Shown here piece by piece: positions 22,266 through 43,077 of a stretch of 64,000 bases of DNA. Below the pieces are notes generated by a model. The model was not told where the DNA came from. It did not search any database and saw nothing but the letters and a program-made list of their open reading frames with translations. The stretch lies in assembly GCA_030435675.1 (NCBI GenBank), contig CM059625.1:14074001-14138000 (forward strand), read 5' to 3'. Source of the DNA: Steinernema hermaphroditum. Its lineage: Eukaryota; Nematoda; Chromadorea; Rhabditida; Steinernematidae. Position 1 is the first letter of the stretch; each line of letters starts with the position of its first letter. The position numbers and the translations under genes were made by a program.

Positions 22266-24801
22266 TCTTACTCCCTATTACCACATTGAACTTTCATGTC
22301 CAATATTGGTTCTATTGTGTTGCTTTTTTGGTAGCAGAAATACCCTTTTCACAACCTTGATTCGATAAAGTATGGTTCTAAGATACATCGAGCACAGTTT
22401 TATCTCTGATATGAAGTTACCGATGTGTCGTATTCCAGAAAGAAAAGTATTTCTCAAAAGAAGCATATCCGATTTGAGAAAGTAATACTCAATACTACTT
22501 GTAATGGTGTGAAAATTTCGACACTCTTCAACCTACGCAAATCAAAGTGCTGCTCTTAACCTCGTTTCTTATCCTTAACCTCGCTTCTTATCTTGAGAGG
22601 TGCGGCTAGGGACGTCAGAACAACAGTATTTTGTTATTTGAAGCTGAATTTTGTTCGCAGAATCCAATTAAATTTTCTAGGCGGACGAACAGCTGCAACT
22701 AATTCTTTGTGTCTCGACCTCCTTGGCCATGGTAGGATAATTGATATTTTTCCTTTCACACTTAATTCGAAACCTCTCGGTGCTCTAGAGATTAAGTAAC
22801 TATTCGAATAGCCTGTATTCATCTTAGTAATGTTATTACAAGTGTGCAGCTCTTAGAAGGGACAGATAAGTACAGTTTCTGATCATTTTCAGTGAAATTC
22901 CACTCCTGGATCTAATTAGATTTTTCGAGATAACGCCAATAGTCGAAGTAATTGTACGTAGAATCGTTTGTTCTTTTCCCAGTGCATCGAAAACATGTCG
23001 CTTTGTGTCTTGTGCTATCAGATTTCTGCTAACTACCCTGTTTATCCACTTCTCCCTAATGATAACATTTTCTTGAGCAGCAATCATTTCAGACGCACTC
23101 AAAATGAATACTGAAATGTCGGCGCCTACTCGATTACTCGGTGAGTCACTCTATCCACTTACTCCCTCTTCCTCAGATACACTTAATTCGGTTTATACTC
23201 TCATGTTTCGCTGCAAGCGCGCCGCAGAGAGTTGCGCGAAACTGGGCCATCGTCTTCCAGCAACGCGATGCGAGCACAGATTCGCCTGGTCCCGCGCTTG
23301 ACTATTTAGGATGGTTGGGTATTGATTGCAATGGTAAACATTGCCTAATGAAATGGTGCCATTTCATTAACGCACCTTCTGACTGCCAGAGTGTGTTGAA
23401 GAGTTCGTGAGGGTGTGTTGACGCAGCTGATGCGCACTCGTATTTCCTTGTTTCAAACTACTTTCGTGTTAGTTTATGTTGATCGCGAGAGTAAGCGGTA
23501 GTAATGCTTTATTGAGTTACTCACTAGCGCAACGCCTGAGCGTCTGCTGTCACGAAGAGCAATTGCAAATTGGCCTTTTAGGTTACAATTTTAGAAAAGC
23601 AGCCTAATTTATCAATAGCCGAATAGTTTTCGCCTGACTAATTAGTCGGTGGGTGGGCCGAGAGTCGAAAACATCTGGCGTTTGGACTATATAGTGCAAG
23701 ACGTATCTATTTTGATTCCGTATAGTCATATGCACTGATATTCTTTACCCCTTAATGTCCTTTCGCTAGTTTGTTTTCAAGTGAATTTTAGTCGAATATA
23801 ACGGAATAGATTAAAAGTGTATTGAATCGCAAAAATCGTAAATGTTGCACGTCGTCTTACAAAGCTAATTTTTGGTTAGCTCTGCCACTGGCTTATCGGA
23901 AGTTCTAAACAGGCAGTGCAAGCAGAGTGCTTACTGCAGAGTAGTCATAGATAAACTAAGGCTTAGCATCAAGTCTTTTCATTCTTTTTTTACATAGTGT
24001 TTTCAGTTCAGGTAAATCAGAAGGAAACGTTGTTGGACGAGGTGCTTTTCATACAAGGTTCTTTTATCTCAGATGCAAATTTGATATATTCCGATCCAAT
24101 TTGCTTTTTTGTGAGCCAACTCCCGTTTAGCTACCACATTCCACAAATCACTACACACAATTAGTGGAAAAACCATGGAAAAACAACTGTTTCTGTTTTG
24201 TGTTCCATAAGTTTTTTTTTATTTTCGCACAAGCTGTGGCCCTGCACAATGTTCGCAGAGAGTTTCGCGACTTTTGGACGTCAAGGGTGTCGGAACGGTC
24301 CCAAGGGACCCATATACTTATGTGCTCTAAACATGGACACTGGGGAAAACCGGGGGGACGGGGGAACAACTGAAGCGTGGAAGCTTTCCCGTCTTCCCAA
24401 GACTCAAGTTCCCGAGTCGATTTCCGGCTTTGTTTTGTCAGATTGTACGTCAATTGGCACCACGAATCGGGGGAACCAAAAACGGGTAGGGAACGGCGGA
24501 GAGGAACGGGAAACCCACGCGACGAATGCGCTCTGCTTGTATGGCATACATATAACAACTCTAATGCTTGTTGATATCAAATTGCTCGTCTGAATACGTC
24601 TTAACTGAGCATCCACAGACGACGCTCCATGAGCACGCTATGCAATGGCCCGCCCTTCAACCCCTAATTTAGCCCTTCGAGGGTATTCAAGCCGTCCGCG
24701 GGCACCATCAAAAGTTGCCGCCGGCGGCGTTCGTCTCTCGTTGACTGTTACCACAATATACCCACTCGGCAGTTGGCCTCCGTCTCTCTATCCGTACCGA
24801 A

Positions 24802-33520
<8,719 letters not shown>

Positions 33521-33707
33521 AGAGAATATTTTATATGCAATCTACAATACGGGTTCATTTTTTGCTCATAAAGTCACGAAGTTAACAGTACAAGGTGCCA
33601 TATCTCTCTGTATGCATGTCAGAGACAGGAAATTTTTATTGATTTCGCAAATAGTCAAAATTTATGTACACGAAAGGCAAAAACATGTTCAAAACCGACT
33701 TGGAGTC

Positions 33708-36700
33708 TCATTTGCTGCTGTCCTTCTCGCTTCTATCGCTCCTCTGACTGCCATCCTTGCCTCTAGGCTCGCGGAAACTGTCGAACATTCTCGTCAGATC
33801 CTTCACCTTACGCTGTCGCTCAGCGTGCATACCATCAATTGGATCCCAGTCCAAACTGTCGTACGAACTCTCCGTCTCATCCTCTTCCATTATCTCCTAA
33901 AATCAACCGTTATACGCGCTTCTCGTCATTGCTTCTATGGCTAACCACACTACAAGCGAATGAAGCGTATTTTGTGTTGTGAGAACGGGAAGACATCGAT
34001 GTGTGCAAGCAAAAAAAAACTTGAAGCAAAAAGGTAGCAGAAAAAAAGTGAAAGAGAAGAGAAGCAAAGTGAGCCGCACAAGCATCATCTAAGTACCTCA
34101 TCCACATCGCGCCATCCACTCATGGCAGGAGCGTCACCATAAGAACTTCGCCGCTTATGCCTAGACTTTGACTTTGCAAATGCCCGTCTTAACCGTTTCT
34201 TTGCCCGCGACATTTTGGAAGCTCTCTGGTCATGTTCCTAGAAATGACCAGAGTCCACACCCTTCTCTGCACTTACACTTACGCTCGGTTCGGTTTGAAC
34301 CTCTGCATCTTCGAACTCCTGATAGGGCGTTTGAATGCGAATGTTGGCCGTTTCCACGATGTCTGTCTGCTGCTCCATTTCCAGGAAATCTACAATATGA
34401 GTTTGCAGCTCCTCGTCCATGGTCTGGACGATTTCCGTTTGGTTCTCCGAGTCGAGGAAAATCGTCACTTTTGTCATCGATTCAGCGTCAGAGTACTCGG
34501 TTATCGTAGTTTGCGTTTCGGCTGTGTCCAGTTCGACAGATTCACATTGAGTGGACTGATCTGAGAGGTCAACACTATCCGAATCCGTCTGGATTCCTGA
34601 GTCAGACAAGTCCGTTACTGTGGTCTGATCGTTTTTGTCGTTCCTAAAGCGAAAAAAGCGCTTATATTTCTTGCTGAGTTTTGGACTGACATATGCAAGA
34701 CGTCAGTTTGAGTGCTGTCATCGTAGAGCACGACAGTAGGAACAGTGACGCGACTCTCGTCACAGCTCAGTTTCTGTGCTTGCGTGGTGCGGACAATCTC
34801 TTCGACAATCGCCGAAACATTGTCCTCGTCTACATCCTCCCTAATCTGCAAAATCTTCGGCATTCCAGTCTTTTCATCCATGTCTTCGAAAACTGCCGGT
34901 ATTTCTATGCCGGTCTCGCGTGCTTCTTCTTGTACTCTCGCCATCGCCGTTCGCCTCTTTTCGGCACTAAAATTACGTGTACACACATCTGATGCCCTGT
35001 TGCACGCACCTCAGCAGTGGCATTAAGTACTTGGCAGCTTTGTTCTTACCCCACAGTTGCATCATTCCAACGGATGCACCCGTTGCGTCACTACCTGAAA
35101 TGTTCGAATCCTAGTTATTTTGATCGGCGGCATAGGCTAACCTTGAGCAAGCTTTGCTTGATACTCCAGTAGGAGTTTCATCAACAGTTTGGTGTAGAGA
35201 TCTTCAATTGCAGCTTGAATAACATTTATACACATGCTGACCAGCGAAAGACCAACGATCACAAAAACGAAACAGATAACCATGATGCTGAAAGAATTCA
35301 CAGTTAGTTTTGCTAAGTTCTTCATTGCCATCTTGCTACAATCTGTTGTTTTTTAATGCCTTGGAGTTGTCCTTTAGGAACCTCTCAGTCAGCCTCTTTC
35401 CTTACCGAAGAGGTCAGCTACCTTAGGCTATACTTGCAACGTACTTAAGGTTTCATTAGATTTTAGTGCTGAGAGTGCAGATGCAGTAACCCGCGAAGTG
35501 CGATTTCTCTCTTCACCGATCAGGGAAAGTTACTAGACCGAAGATCAACTTGAAAATACCATCGATCACCCCATCTTCTGGCATTAGAAATGTCACTCAC
35601 TCTTTTCGCTCCACCGAGACATCGCCGAGACCAATTGTTAGGAGACTAAAAAGCGACAATCATAACTTATCCACGGGATCGAAGTCGATTAACTCACCTA
35701 ATGAACATGAAATAGAGACTCTCGGGGTAAGTCCACTTCTCCCATAGTTGGAACAGGAAAGCACAGAAGAAGATCCATCCAACAGTGATGGATACGGCCG
35801 CCAAAACGGGCATCCTAGGAATAGCCGGCTTTGGTGGTTGCAGAAGATGGTCTTCTTCGATTTCTTCGTTCACAAACACCTCTTCTTCCGCAATGTTCTT
35901 CAGTGGTACGGAGCCGTCATCTTCGATGACTTCGAGGTTCAGATCTTCCGACTCTGATCTAATGACCATGTTTTACTTAATTCGTCTTATTAACCGTAGT
36001 ACCGTATATTGAAGCTAACTCTCCGATCAGACTGGGCATCAGACGCATTCGCTTCGCCCCTCTCCATGATCTCCACCCTGTCATCTCCGGAGTCATTTGC
36101 CCTCCTTCTAACGAATCTAGGCAAAAAGTCGGCGCAGTGTCGGACTCTGTCGATTATTTGGTTGATGTTCTTGTAGAGAAATTTGCCGAGATCGTTGAGT
36201 GTGATCAGCATGATGGGGATGCCGAAGATCGCGTAAATAACAGTTGCGAACTGGCCCCATCGCGTCTCACAGGCGACGTCACCGTAGCCTGCAATTTTTC
36301 AGTTTACAGCCGCTTGACGCAATCGTCCACAAAACAATAAATAAAGGCGAACGTGACATAAACAAAAAAGGTTTTTGTCGAATTATTACATCGATAATTA
36401 GCAATTGAACTCCTAATACTAATGGGATTTCTGTATTTTAGTCGGATTTTGTCTGCTCCACCGGAACCAGAAGAAGTCAGCGACAATATTGTGATTTTGT
36501 ACTTCATTGTGTCTTTGAGACGTCCTCCGTGGCATGATGCCACTTGCCAGGGAAGATAAATCGTGAAATCGATCTGGTTAACTCTTACTTCACCTTTAGA
36601 ATCAGTTCAAGCTCAACTATTTCATTAGGTATCAAATGTTCATGTCATCAATGTTCAAATTGAACTTTTTCAAATCTCGACTATCCAAATTTGATGTCGA

Positions 36701-39700
36701 TCTCTATGAGGTAGGTCAATCTTGTCCGGTATACTGTAATGTGTTATTATGCTTTTGCTTTTGCTTTTTTGGTAATAATCTGTTCGACGTCTAGCAGTGC
36801 GGGAACATTGAATAATTCATAGGACCTAAAAACACTGTTATTGTTGAAATCGACTCCGACCCTCGCCGTTGACAAATCTCATAATGGCGGTTTTGCTTGC
36901 AATTTGACAAAACGCACTGAAGCGGCAAATTTGCTTGCTTTCGCCGAACGCTTCCGGGTCTCGTCATCCAGTCATCAATTAGCTCAAATATGGCTAGCCC
37001 ATTAAAAAGTTCGCTGATCGACTGAGCAAACGAGCATTATTAGAACATACTTCCGCATGAATTCCACATCGTAATTTATTTGAACTTCCGTTTCGACAAC
37101 GGTGTAAAAAACCGTTCACCGTGACTAACATCGTCTCCCCGGGATAGTGTTCTGACGACAGCAAAGCCGCCGTTGTCACTTAGTGTCAGTGGCAAAGAAA
37201 CAAAAAGCCCCAAGAAAGCAGCTTGTCAGAAGTCATTTGCACCGCTTCACATTTCGTTTGAAATAAGTCGTCATAGCAAAATGAGAAATTTGCTCACCCC
37301 TTGTTATCCGTAAACGCATTTCGTCATTGTTCTTGTCATTTCGCAATGGGGAAGTAAAAAAGAGCGCCAGGAAGTGAGTGCCAAATCTGATGAATTCGTC
37401 AAAAACAAAAGCGAAGCCAATTTTCTCTTAAACGCCGTGCAATGAATAAACGACGCCACCGTGAATGACGTGAATAGTTGGAGTTTAGCATAGGGCACAT
37501 GATGTATAAAGGCCATTCTTATACGTGTCACTAGTAGCCTTGATGGCCACCAGAAGGTACACATTGCATTAAGGTTAGAGTTAGCCAGTGCTGCACATTA
37601 CAAACAAGTTCTGCAAGTGTGTTTCTGCAAGCTTCTTTCTCTAAGGATAAAAATGCACCCATGAAGACCCTTCGATCAAACCCGAGTCGATAAACTCATG
37701 ATGATAACTACCCTAATTGTCTATTCCTCAAATAGCTGATCACGATGTTTGAAACTCGTCTAGAGGATTAGTAGCATCTCCTGCAAGATCCTACTTTCAG
37801 AAAAAAACAACAACATCATGATAATCAGCTTTCACTAAGTACACTTCCGCATTTCGTGGAATAATGTGGTTGATCCACGTACGCGTGCGACCTTAACAAC
37901 AGCCCGTTTTTGATCAGATGCCAAACTGCTTATCTGGCCTTGTCATTTGGGATCAAAAGTTTGATAAATTGCATAGGCGGATAATCGTTTCAAGCTTATC
38001 TCCCCTGATTTAACTGGCGTCAATTATAATACTTAAATGATATCCTAGCTGGACATCCTAGTGAGCCAATACGATACAGTAATATCTTTTGCGTCTGAAA
38101 ATAAGATGGTGTTATTCGCAAGGTTTGTTTGTTCCAAAGTAGCAAATATAGTAATTCCTCCTTCGGGAACAATGTCCACTTTACGCTTACTGCTTTGTGA
38201 AGGTTTTTGTAATGTACGTCACTTTGGGGTCCCAGAAAGGTATGTAATGGCCTTCCGAACACATCAATTTTTTCAAATTCGGCATCGAACTGCGGGCATT
38301 TATTCTGGAAGTAGCTTGCCCACATCTAGAAATAACTCTCTGAAGTACACCGTAATGTCAAGTACTGCAACCACCGGCCATGCCAGACTACTCGTTCGAG
38401 GTAGCACTAAAAACGCCCGTAAACATTTGACGCACTTTTACGACCACCTCATACTAGAAGCACCCCCTGGCGATGATTTCTTAAATCAATCGGTACTTTT
38501 GAAAAGCCCCCTCATAGTGTTATTTTGTGCCATAGCAAATGCCTTGTTTTGCATCGGCTGCCACTTAGTGAGTGAGCAGCTCTGATGAGCGAAATCATCA
38601 ACAGTGACACCTTCCGCAGCCACCCAGCTATTAGTACAATTGTTAGCGAGCCGCCGCCGGCGGACCTCGTTTTTGCAAAGCGGTCCGACGACAAACGGCA
38701 TCGGCGACATGTTCTTCCCCGTGGCACATCGTTCTGATCGGTTCTCTAATCGATTCGACATTAATAATCCGCAGTTTGTTTAAGACCGGTGTAAGTGCTG
38801 TAAAGCGGTGCGCTTCGAACATGACGATTGCGTAAACAGGGGCCTCAGGGCCACGGGCCGCAGCGGTCTCACAAGACCGACGACAGTGGGGGAGGACGGA
38901 AAAGTGAGGGAAATGTCGGCATCAATCGGAGCAAGGGCATCGGAAATGACGCTCACCCACACTGCTTGGCATCGGTGTGTGCGTGATTAATAGTCTTGAA
39001 CGCTCGTTAGTCACAGGGGCAATCGTTGACAGGTTCAGCGGGTAAAGAGTGAAATCGGCGACGGTCATATCACACTGTGCGCTAATGGGATTTAGGTGAA
39101 TCACCATAAATCACACCCGGTCGAGGAAGTGTATTGTTGAGGTGGTGGCGACGATGCGCTCATATCAGATCGAACGGGCAACAGATTGGATGAACGTACA
39201 GGCGGTCCAAAGACAAATGAGATTTTTGTGTTTGTAAGAAAGCTTGATCGACTAATCGCCGATCAAGTGAAATCGCTTTACTATAGAAGACAAAACTAAT
39301 GAAAAGCTCTACGCCTACTATATCAAGACCTTCCTAACATAGTCATATTATGGCTTGCTGGTTGCTGTCCCTTCACATATCCCTCGAAATATAAGCATAC
39401 TATGTATATGTACATCTAAGTACTTACCGATAGTAGTGACTAGGGTACCGGAAAAGTACATGGCCGTGGCAAAATCCCACGTGTGCTGGACACTAAAGTC
39501 CACGTCTACTTGAGTGTGGAAATGGTCAACAGCAACTTCTAGGAACTTTCTTCTTTGATCGACGTTGTCGGCCGCTCTATCAGAAACGATCTCTTCCATC
39601 CTTTTTAATAAAAGTTCTTTTTCGCGAACATAAGTATCGTACCTAAATGGTGTGACTGAGTCACAAATCTCGTCAATTGATAACTAACTTCTCCGCTTTC

Positions 39701-40074
39701 CGCCTCTCATCAGCCGATCCCTCCAGCCAAAGGAATACGATCGCGCCGACGAACATGTAGATCATGATGAATATCAATGGAAACAGATACTTGATATGGT
39801 ATCTTCGGTACAGTCTCTTGAACACCTTCCGTAGTTTCTGTTTTGCCGTGAGAGGCGCCTGTGGAACACTGCTTCCTCCTCGGTGAATTACGGTACCAGC
39901 ACTTCCCACTGTGTTCATCGAGTGAAATGTACGTTTACTCGAATGGGACGCTTGTGAATCAGCCCTATGGAACTTCTGCGACGGTGAAGGCCTGAGATGT
40001 TCGGGCTGAGAAGGCACCGCATGGTGCGAGCCCGAAGAGATCTTCGGGGCTCCGTGGCGGAAAAGAACCGGCAT
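33708..40074 (-). CDS. Two-pore-domain K+ channel (TWK/K2P) with Q-T-rich tail
   Basis: K+ leak channel subunit of about 796 aa acting at the plasma membrane as a dimer. M1 is at LFPLIFIMIYMFVGAIVFLW; pore 1 filter TTIGYGD is split by a 3.1-kb intron between exons 2 and 3; M2 follows in GQFATVIYAIFGIPIMLI; M3 is MPVLAAVSITVGWIFFCAFL; pore 2 filter TIGLGD is in a 45-nt exon; M4 is IMVICFVFVIVGLSLVSMCI. Exons, in coding order: 40074-39689, 39642-39428, 36288-36003, 35958-35698, 35645-35601, 35287-35142, 35094-35010, 34966-34691, 34643-34283, 34237-34097, 33896-33708. All joints are in phase. The long cytoplasmic tail carries repeated xQT motifs and then a basic patch (KKRLRRAFAKSKSRHKRR). Among C. 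elegans TWK channels I cannot name the orthologue. It is convergent with nca, with stop codons 187 bp apart. Confidence 0.93.
36289..39427 (-). other. Large intron 2 of the TWK gene
   Basis: 3.1 kb of AT-rich sequence between the two halves of the first selectivity filter, against 40-120 nt for most other introns here. Open frames on both strands are short and show no recognisable domain. GC-rich patches near 38.6-38.9 kb could be control elements or an alternative promoter, but nothing specific is seen. Confidence 0.7.
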
Positions 40075-42645
40075 TGTCTAGGACGAAAAGTCACTGATTC
40101 TACTGCAACTTGGTTCTGCTTCTTCACTATTCCAGGATTGGCTATTCCTTCTTCTCAGTTACAGTGGATGATGCTGTGTCGGCATTCTGTTTGTCGACAC
40201 ACACGAGAGCTTGAGATGCCGGCCCGCGGTCGGTCTGCGGTCACCGCGGGACAGGACAAAAAGTGACTCCCTGGGCACTCCTGTCACGGACCACAGGAGC
40301 TAAACGGCGCGACAACGTTGGTGACGAATTGAGTTAGCAGGTGGCAATAGGCGAGAAGGTGATAACGGAGAAGACGGAGGGCTCCGGACCGGGCCGAAGC
40401 AATGCAAGACAACTGTGTTGTGTATGCGTGTATGTGTGCCCTGACCGGTTTGACGAACAAGATCCGCCCTTCCCTCCAACATGCCTCCGGGCACGCGGGG
40501 CCTAACAGGCCCGGGAAGCAGCGAACAGCGGGTGGGGGTGCCGATCCTGGTGGCCGACGCCGGTGGCGGTCGAACGCGGCCAGGCGGCCAAAGGACCAAC
40601 CACCTGAAGAGGACCACAACAAGCGATCTGACATCCGATCGACCCCCGGTGACACGATCATTCTTAATTTGCAATCGGATCATCTGCAACTTCACTTGTC
40701 ACATGTTAACAGCTGATCAGAAACACTTTTAAAAGTGAGAGTTTCGATTCCCTTCGAGTTTTACAGGACGTTCTGAAGCACAGAGCGATTTTGTGGACAA
40801 AACACATCCAACTCGCTTGCTGTCATTAATCTGAATCCGGATCCTCTACAAAATACACCTGTTCCTTTCGAAAGAAAACATGACAGTGGCATCCGGGTCA
40901 GATTTCTTCTTCTTTCTTTCACAGCTTTTTTTCGCAGGGTCGTCCATAATTCTCAAGCCACTAAATGTAAAGTGCAAACTCAACCTTTAAATTCAAAGAT
41001 CTCCGCCGTCAGTGGTCGACATCGCGGATTTTAAAAAGTCGTCTTCTCTGACAATTAGTTGCTTTTTCCAAAATTGACAAAGCGAAGACGTCTCTAGTTC
41101 ATTATTTGCAAGATGGTCCATAAATTATTGATAAATCTGTGGCATAAGCTGAAAGAAAAAGTGTTTGAATGTGACGCCCACACCTCGACACCTCAAGTAC
41201 GCGAGATCATCATCAGCTGATCTGGATGTGAAACGAATTCTCCCGGACGAGCATGATCTGCGAAGGTTCGCCACTACTAAACAATCTTTAATTCAAAACA
41301 AAGTGGATATATTGCCTGAAAAAACATATAATGCCTAACAGTGGACGATCCTTGAAGGGCAGTAAATGGTCTAACATAACTTCGTGTATTAATCGCCCAA
41401 CTGATGAAGTACGGTAGTATTTCCCGCAAGCATCCCCACCTACATCCAGTATGTGCCTCTTAGAGTGCATAACTTTGTCGATTGATGTATTGCAGCTACG
41501 TTTTTCTGTCATACAACATGACGTTTTCACTGGAAGGAGCCTCATGTTTTGGTAATTTGCACGAAAACAATTCATATATCGCGATGTTTTTCTCTTATTT
41601 TAGTTTCAATTTCGTTTCTGGATGTACCCCAAACAAACAACACTTGCGATGCTCTCTCCAAAAGCAGTCAATATACAACTATGCTGTTGAACAATGGCTC
41701 CTTGAGCTGCTTAAAAAATAAGTTGATCAAGTGGTGTTTTTAATCAATTTGAATGGATTGAAAGTGCAAGGATCCATGGGAATTTTGTTTTCCTCGCTCA
41801 ACAAGGAACTGCATTATGAACTTCGGGATCATTGTTGGCTTGCTTTATATTTGGTACATATTTTAAAAAGACGAAACGACATATCAAACGCAATAATTAG
41901 ATGTTGCTTTGAACCAAAGGACATACATCATCTAGTTCACATGACATTCTCACATGTTAAGTATAACGAATGCATTTCCTTACATTATACACGACCGATT
42001 GCCTTCTTTAAGTAGACTAGATTGCTAACCAATCCCGAACAGCGACAAATCTCTCAAAAAGCGGCGGCTGTCGGTGGGCTTCAAAGGCCGCTCTATACCC
42101 TCCATCTTGATTTATGCAAAAACGACAAAAACAATTTCACCGTATTCGGCCAAGTGCACTCATGTTTCATTCAAAGCAATGTGCGAGGTAAATCTATGTC
42201 AAATGAAGAAGACGTACGCTCTTAAGTATGGTATGCACTTTGTTTCCTTTTGTTTTGCCGAATTGTAAATCGCCAAAGGGAACGCTATAGAATGTATCAC
42301 AATTGCCCAGATCTTTCCATATGCAACGGTATTAATGCAAGCGCTTTTGATAGATGTTAAACATATACGCTTTCTGTTTTCAAACTGCAGATAAAATAGA
42401 GATGTACATCACGAGAAGTGAAAGATTTGCAAATCGTTTTTACACCATCCCGAATCAAACCACTTGTTGAATGTATCCCACCAAAACTTTAATGCGTCAT
42501 TCGAAAAACGCTATACATTTGTCTTTTCATGGTGAATGTGGTCAAAAACGTGTCTTTCAAAAAAGTTATGTTGAAGCGGTTTTCTTAACATCAAAATGTA
42601 GAGACGTTCTTTTTGAAAAGACAGAATGAGTGATGAGATGAGGCT

Positions 42646-42717
42646 GGCCCGGCGGGGAATCGAACCTTCGGTTTCTGTATGATCAGCACAGGACACTAAC
42701 AATCAGCCACCGTGGCC
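42646..42717 (-). repeat. tRNA-like fossil (tRNA pseudogene or SINE head)
   Basis: On the minus strand a 72-nt stretch starts GGCCACGGTGGCTGATTG and ends CCCGCCGGGCC. It has a B-box match (GGTTCGATTCC), an A-box-like segment (TGGCTGATTGTTAGTG) and a plausible anticodon stem around CTGATCA. The outer acceptor pairs form, but the inner acceptor pairs and the T stem are mismatched, so a working tRNA is unlikely. It is related to the copy at about 43,007-43,077. Confidence 0.45.
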
Positions 42718-43006
42718 TATATAAGTTATGCTTCTATTTGGACGTGTGCATTTACGTTTATCCAGAAATCCAATCGAAAACGGGTGTTTTGCAAGTAGAA
42801 TTTCCTGGAGAATTTAGCTGTAGTGGCTAGAACTAGGGGAAAACGGAGTTGACTGTTTCATCGCATCAATCGAAAGCGGTTAACATTTATCTTGCCTTGG
42901 TGAACGTGATTAGTGCCCGTAAAAAAGTAGTGTACAAGTGGTTTAATTTAAAAATGAAAAAAAAATACGAAAGTGCAAGAATTCATATGACAAACGTATT
43001 TTTGAG

Positions 43007-43077
43007 GTCCCGGCTGGGATACGAACCTTCTACTTGGCTTTTAGTACCCATACCTAACGTTTATCCTAATTAAACGC
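43007..43077 (-). repeat. Second, more diverged tRNA-like fossil
   Basis: The minus strand contains GAAGGTTCGTATCCCAGCC (B-box region) followed by GGGACC. Like the copy at 42,646-42,717, it is next to a CCTATATAAG motif on the plus-strand side. The two copies, about 360 bp apart in the same orientation, probably belong to one dispersed tRNA-derived family. Confidence 0.35.

Larger units (their letters stand above)
18946..24640. other. Gene-poor interval
   Basis: Mostly AT-rich sequence with short random open frames on both strands. No domain could be recognised. One 60-codon frame on the minus strand (20,786-20,968) starts ATG in the context AATATGGCC and has coding-like composition (MATLLGQMDAFVECKKQHAL and onward), but it matches nothing I know. 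A small inverted-repeat element sits at 22,102-22,265 and a near-perfect palindrome at 23,346-23,369. The right part may hold upstream control DNA of the nca gene. Confidence 0.5.

Noticed and set aside
24151..24616. Frames of 65-135 codons upstream of nca
   Set aside because: They overlap on both strands with low-complexity composition and match nothing.
40284..40716. Open frames on both strands in the GC-rich patch upstream of TWK
   Set aside because: Overlapping frames on opposite strands reflect high GC and low stop density; no motif or splice signal supports them.
42646..42717. Functional tRNA gene
   Set aside because: A and B boxes are present, but T-stem and inner acceptor-stem pairing fail, and the anticodon loop is atypical.
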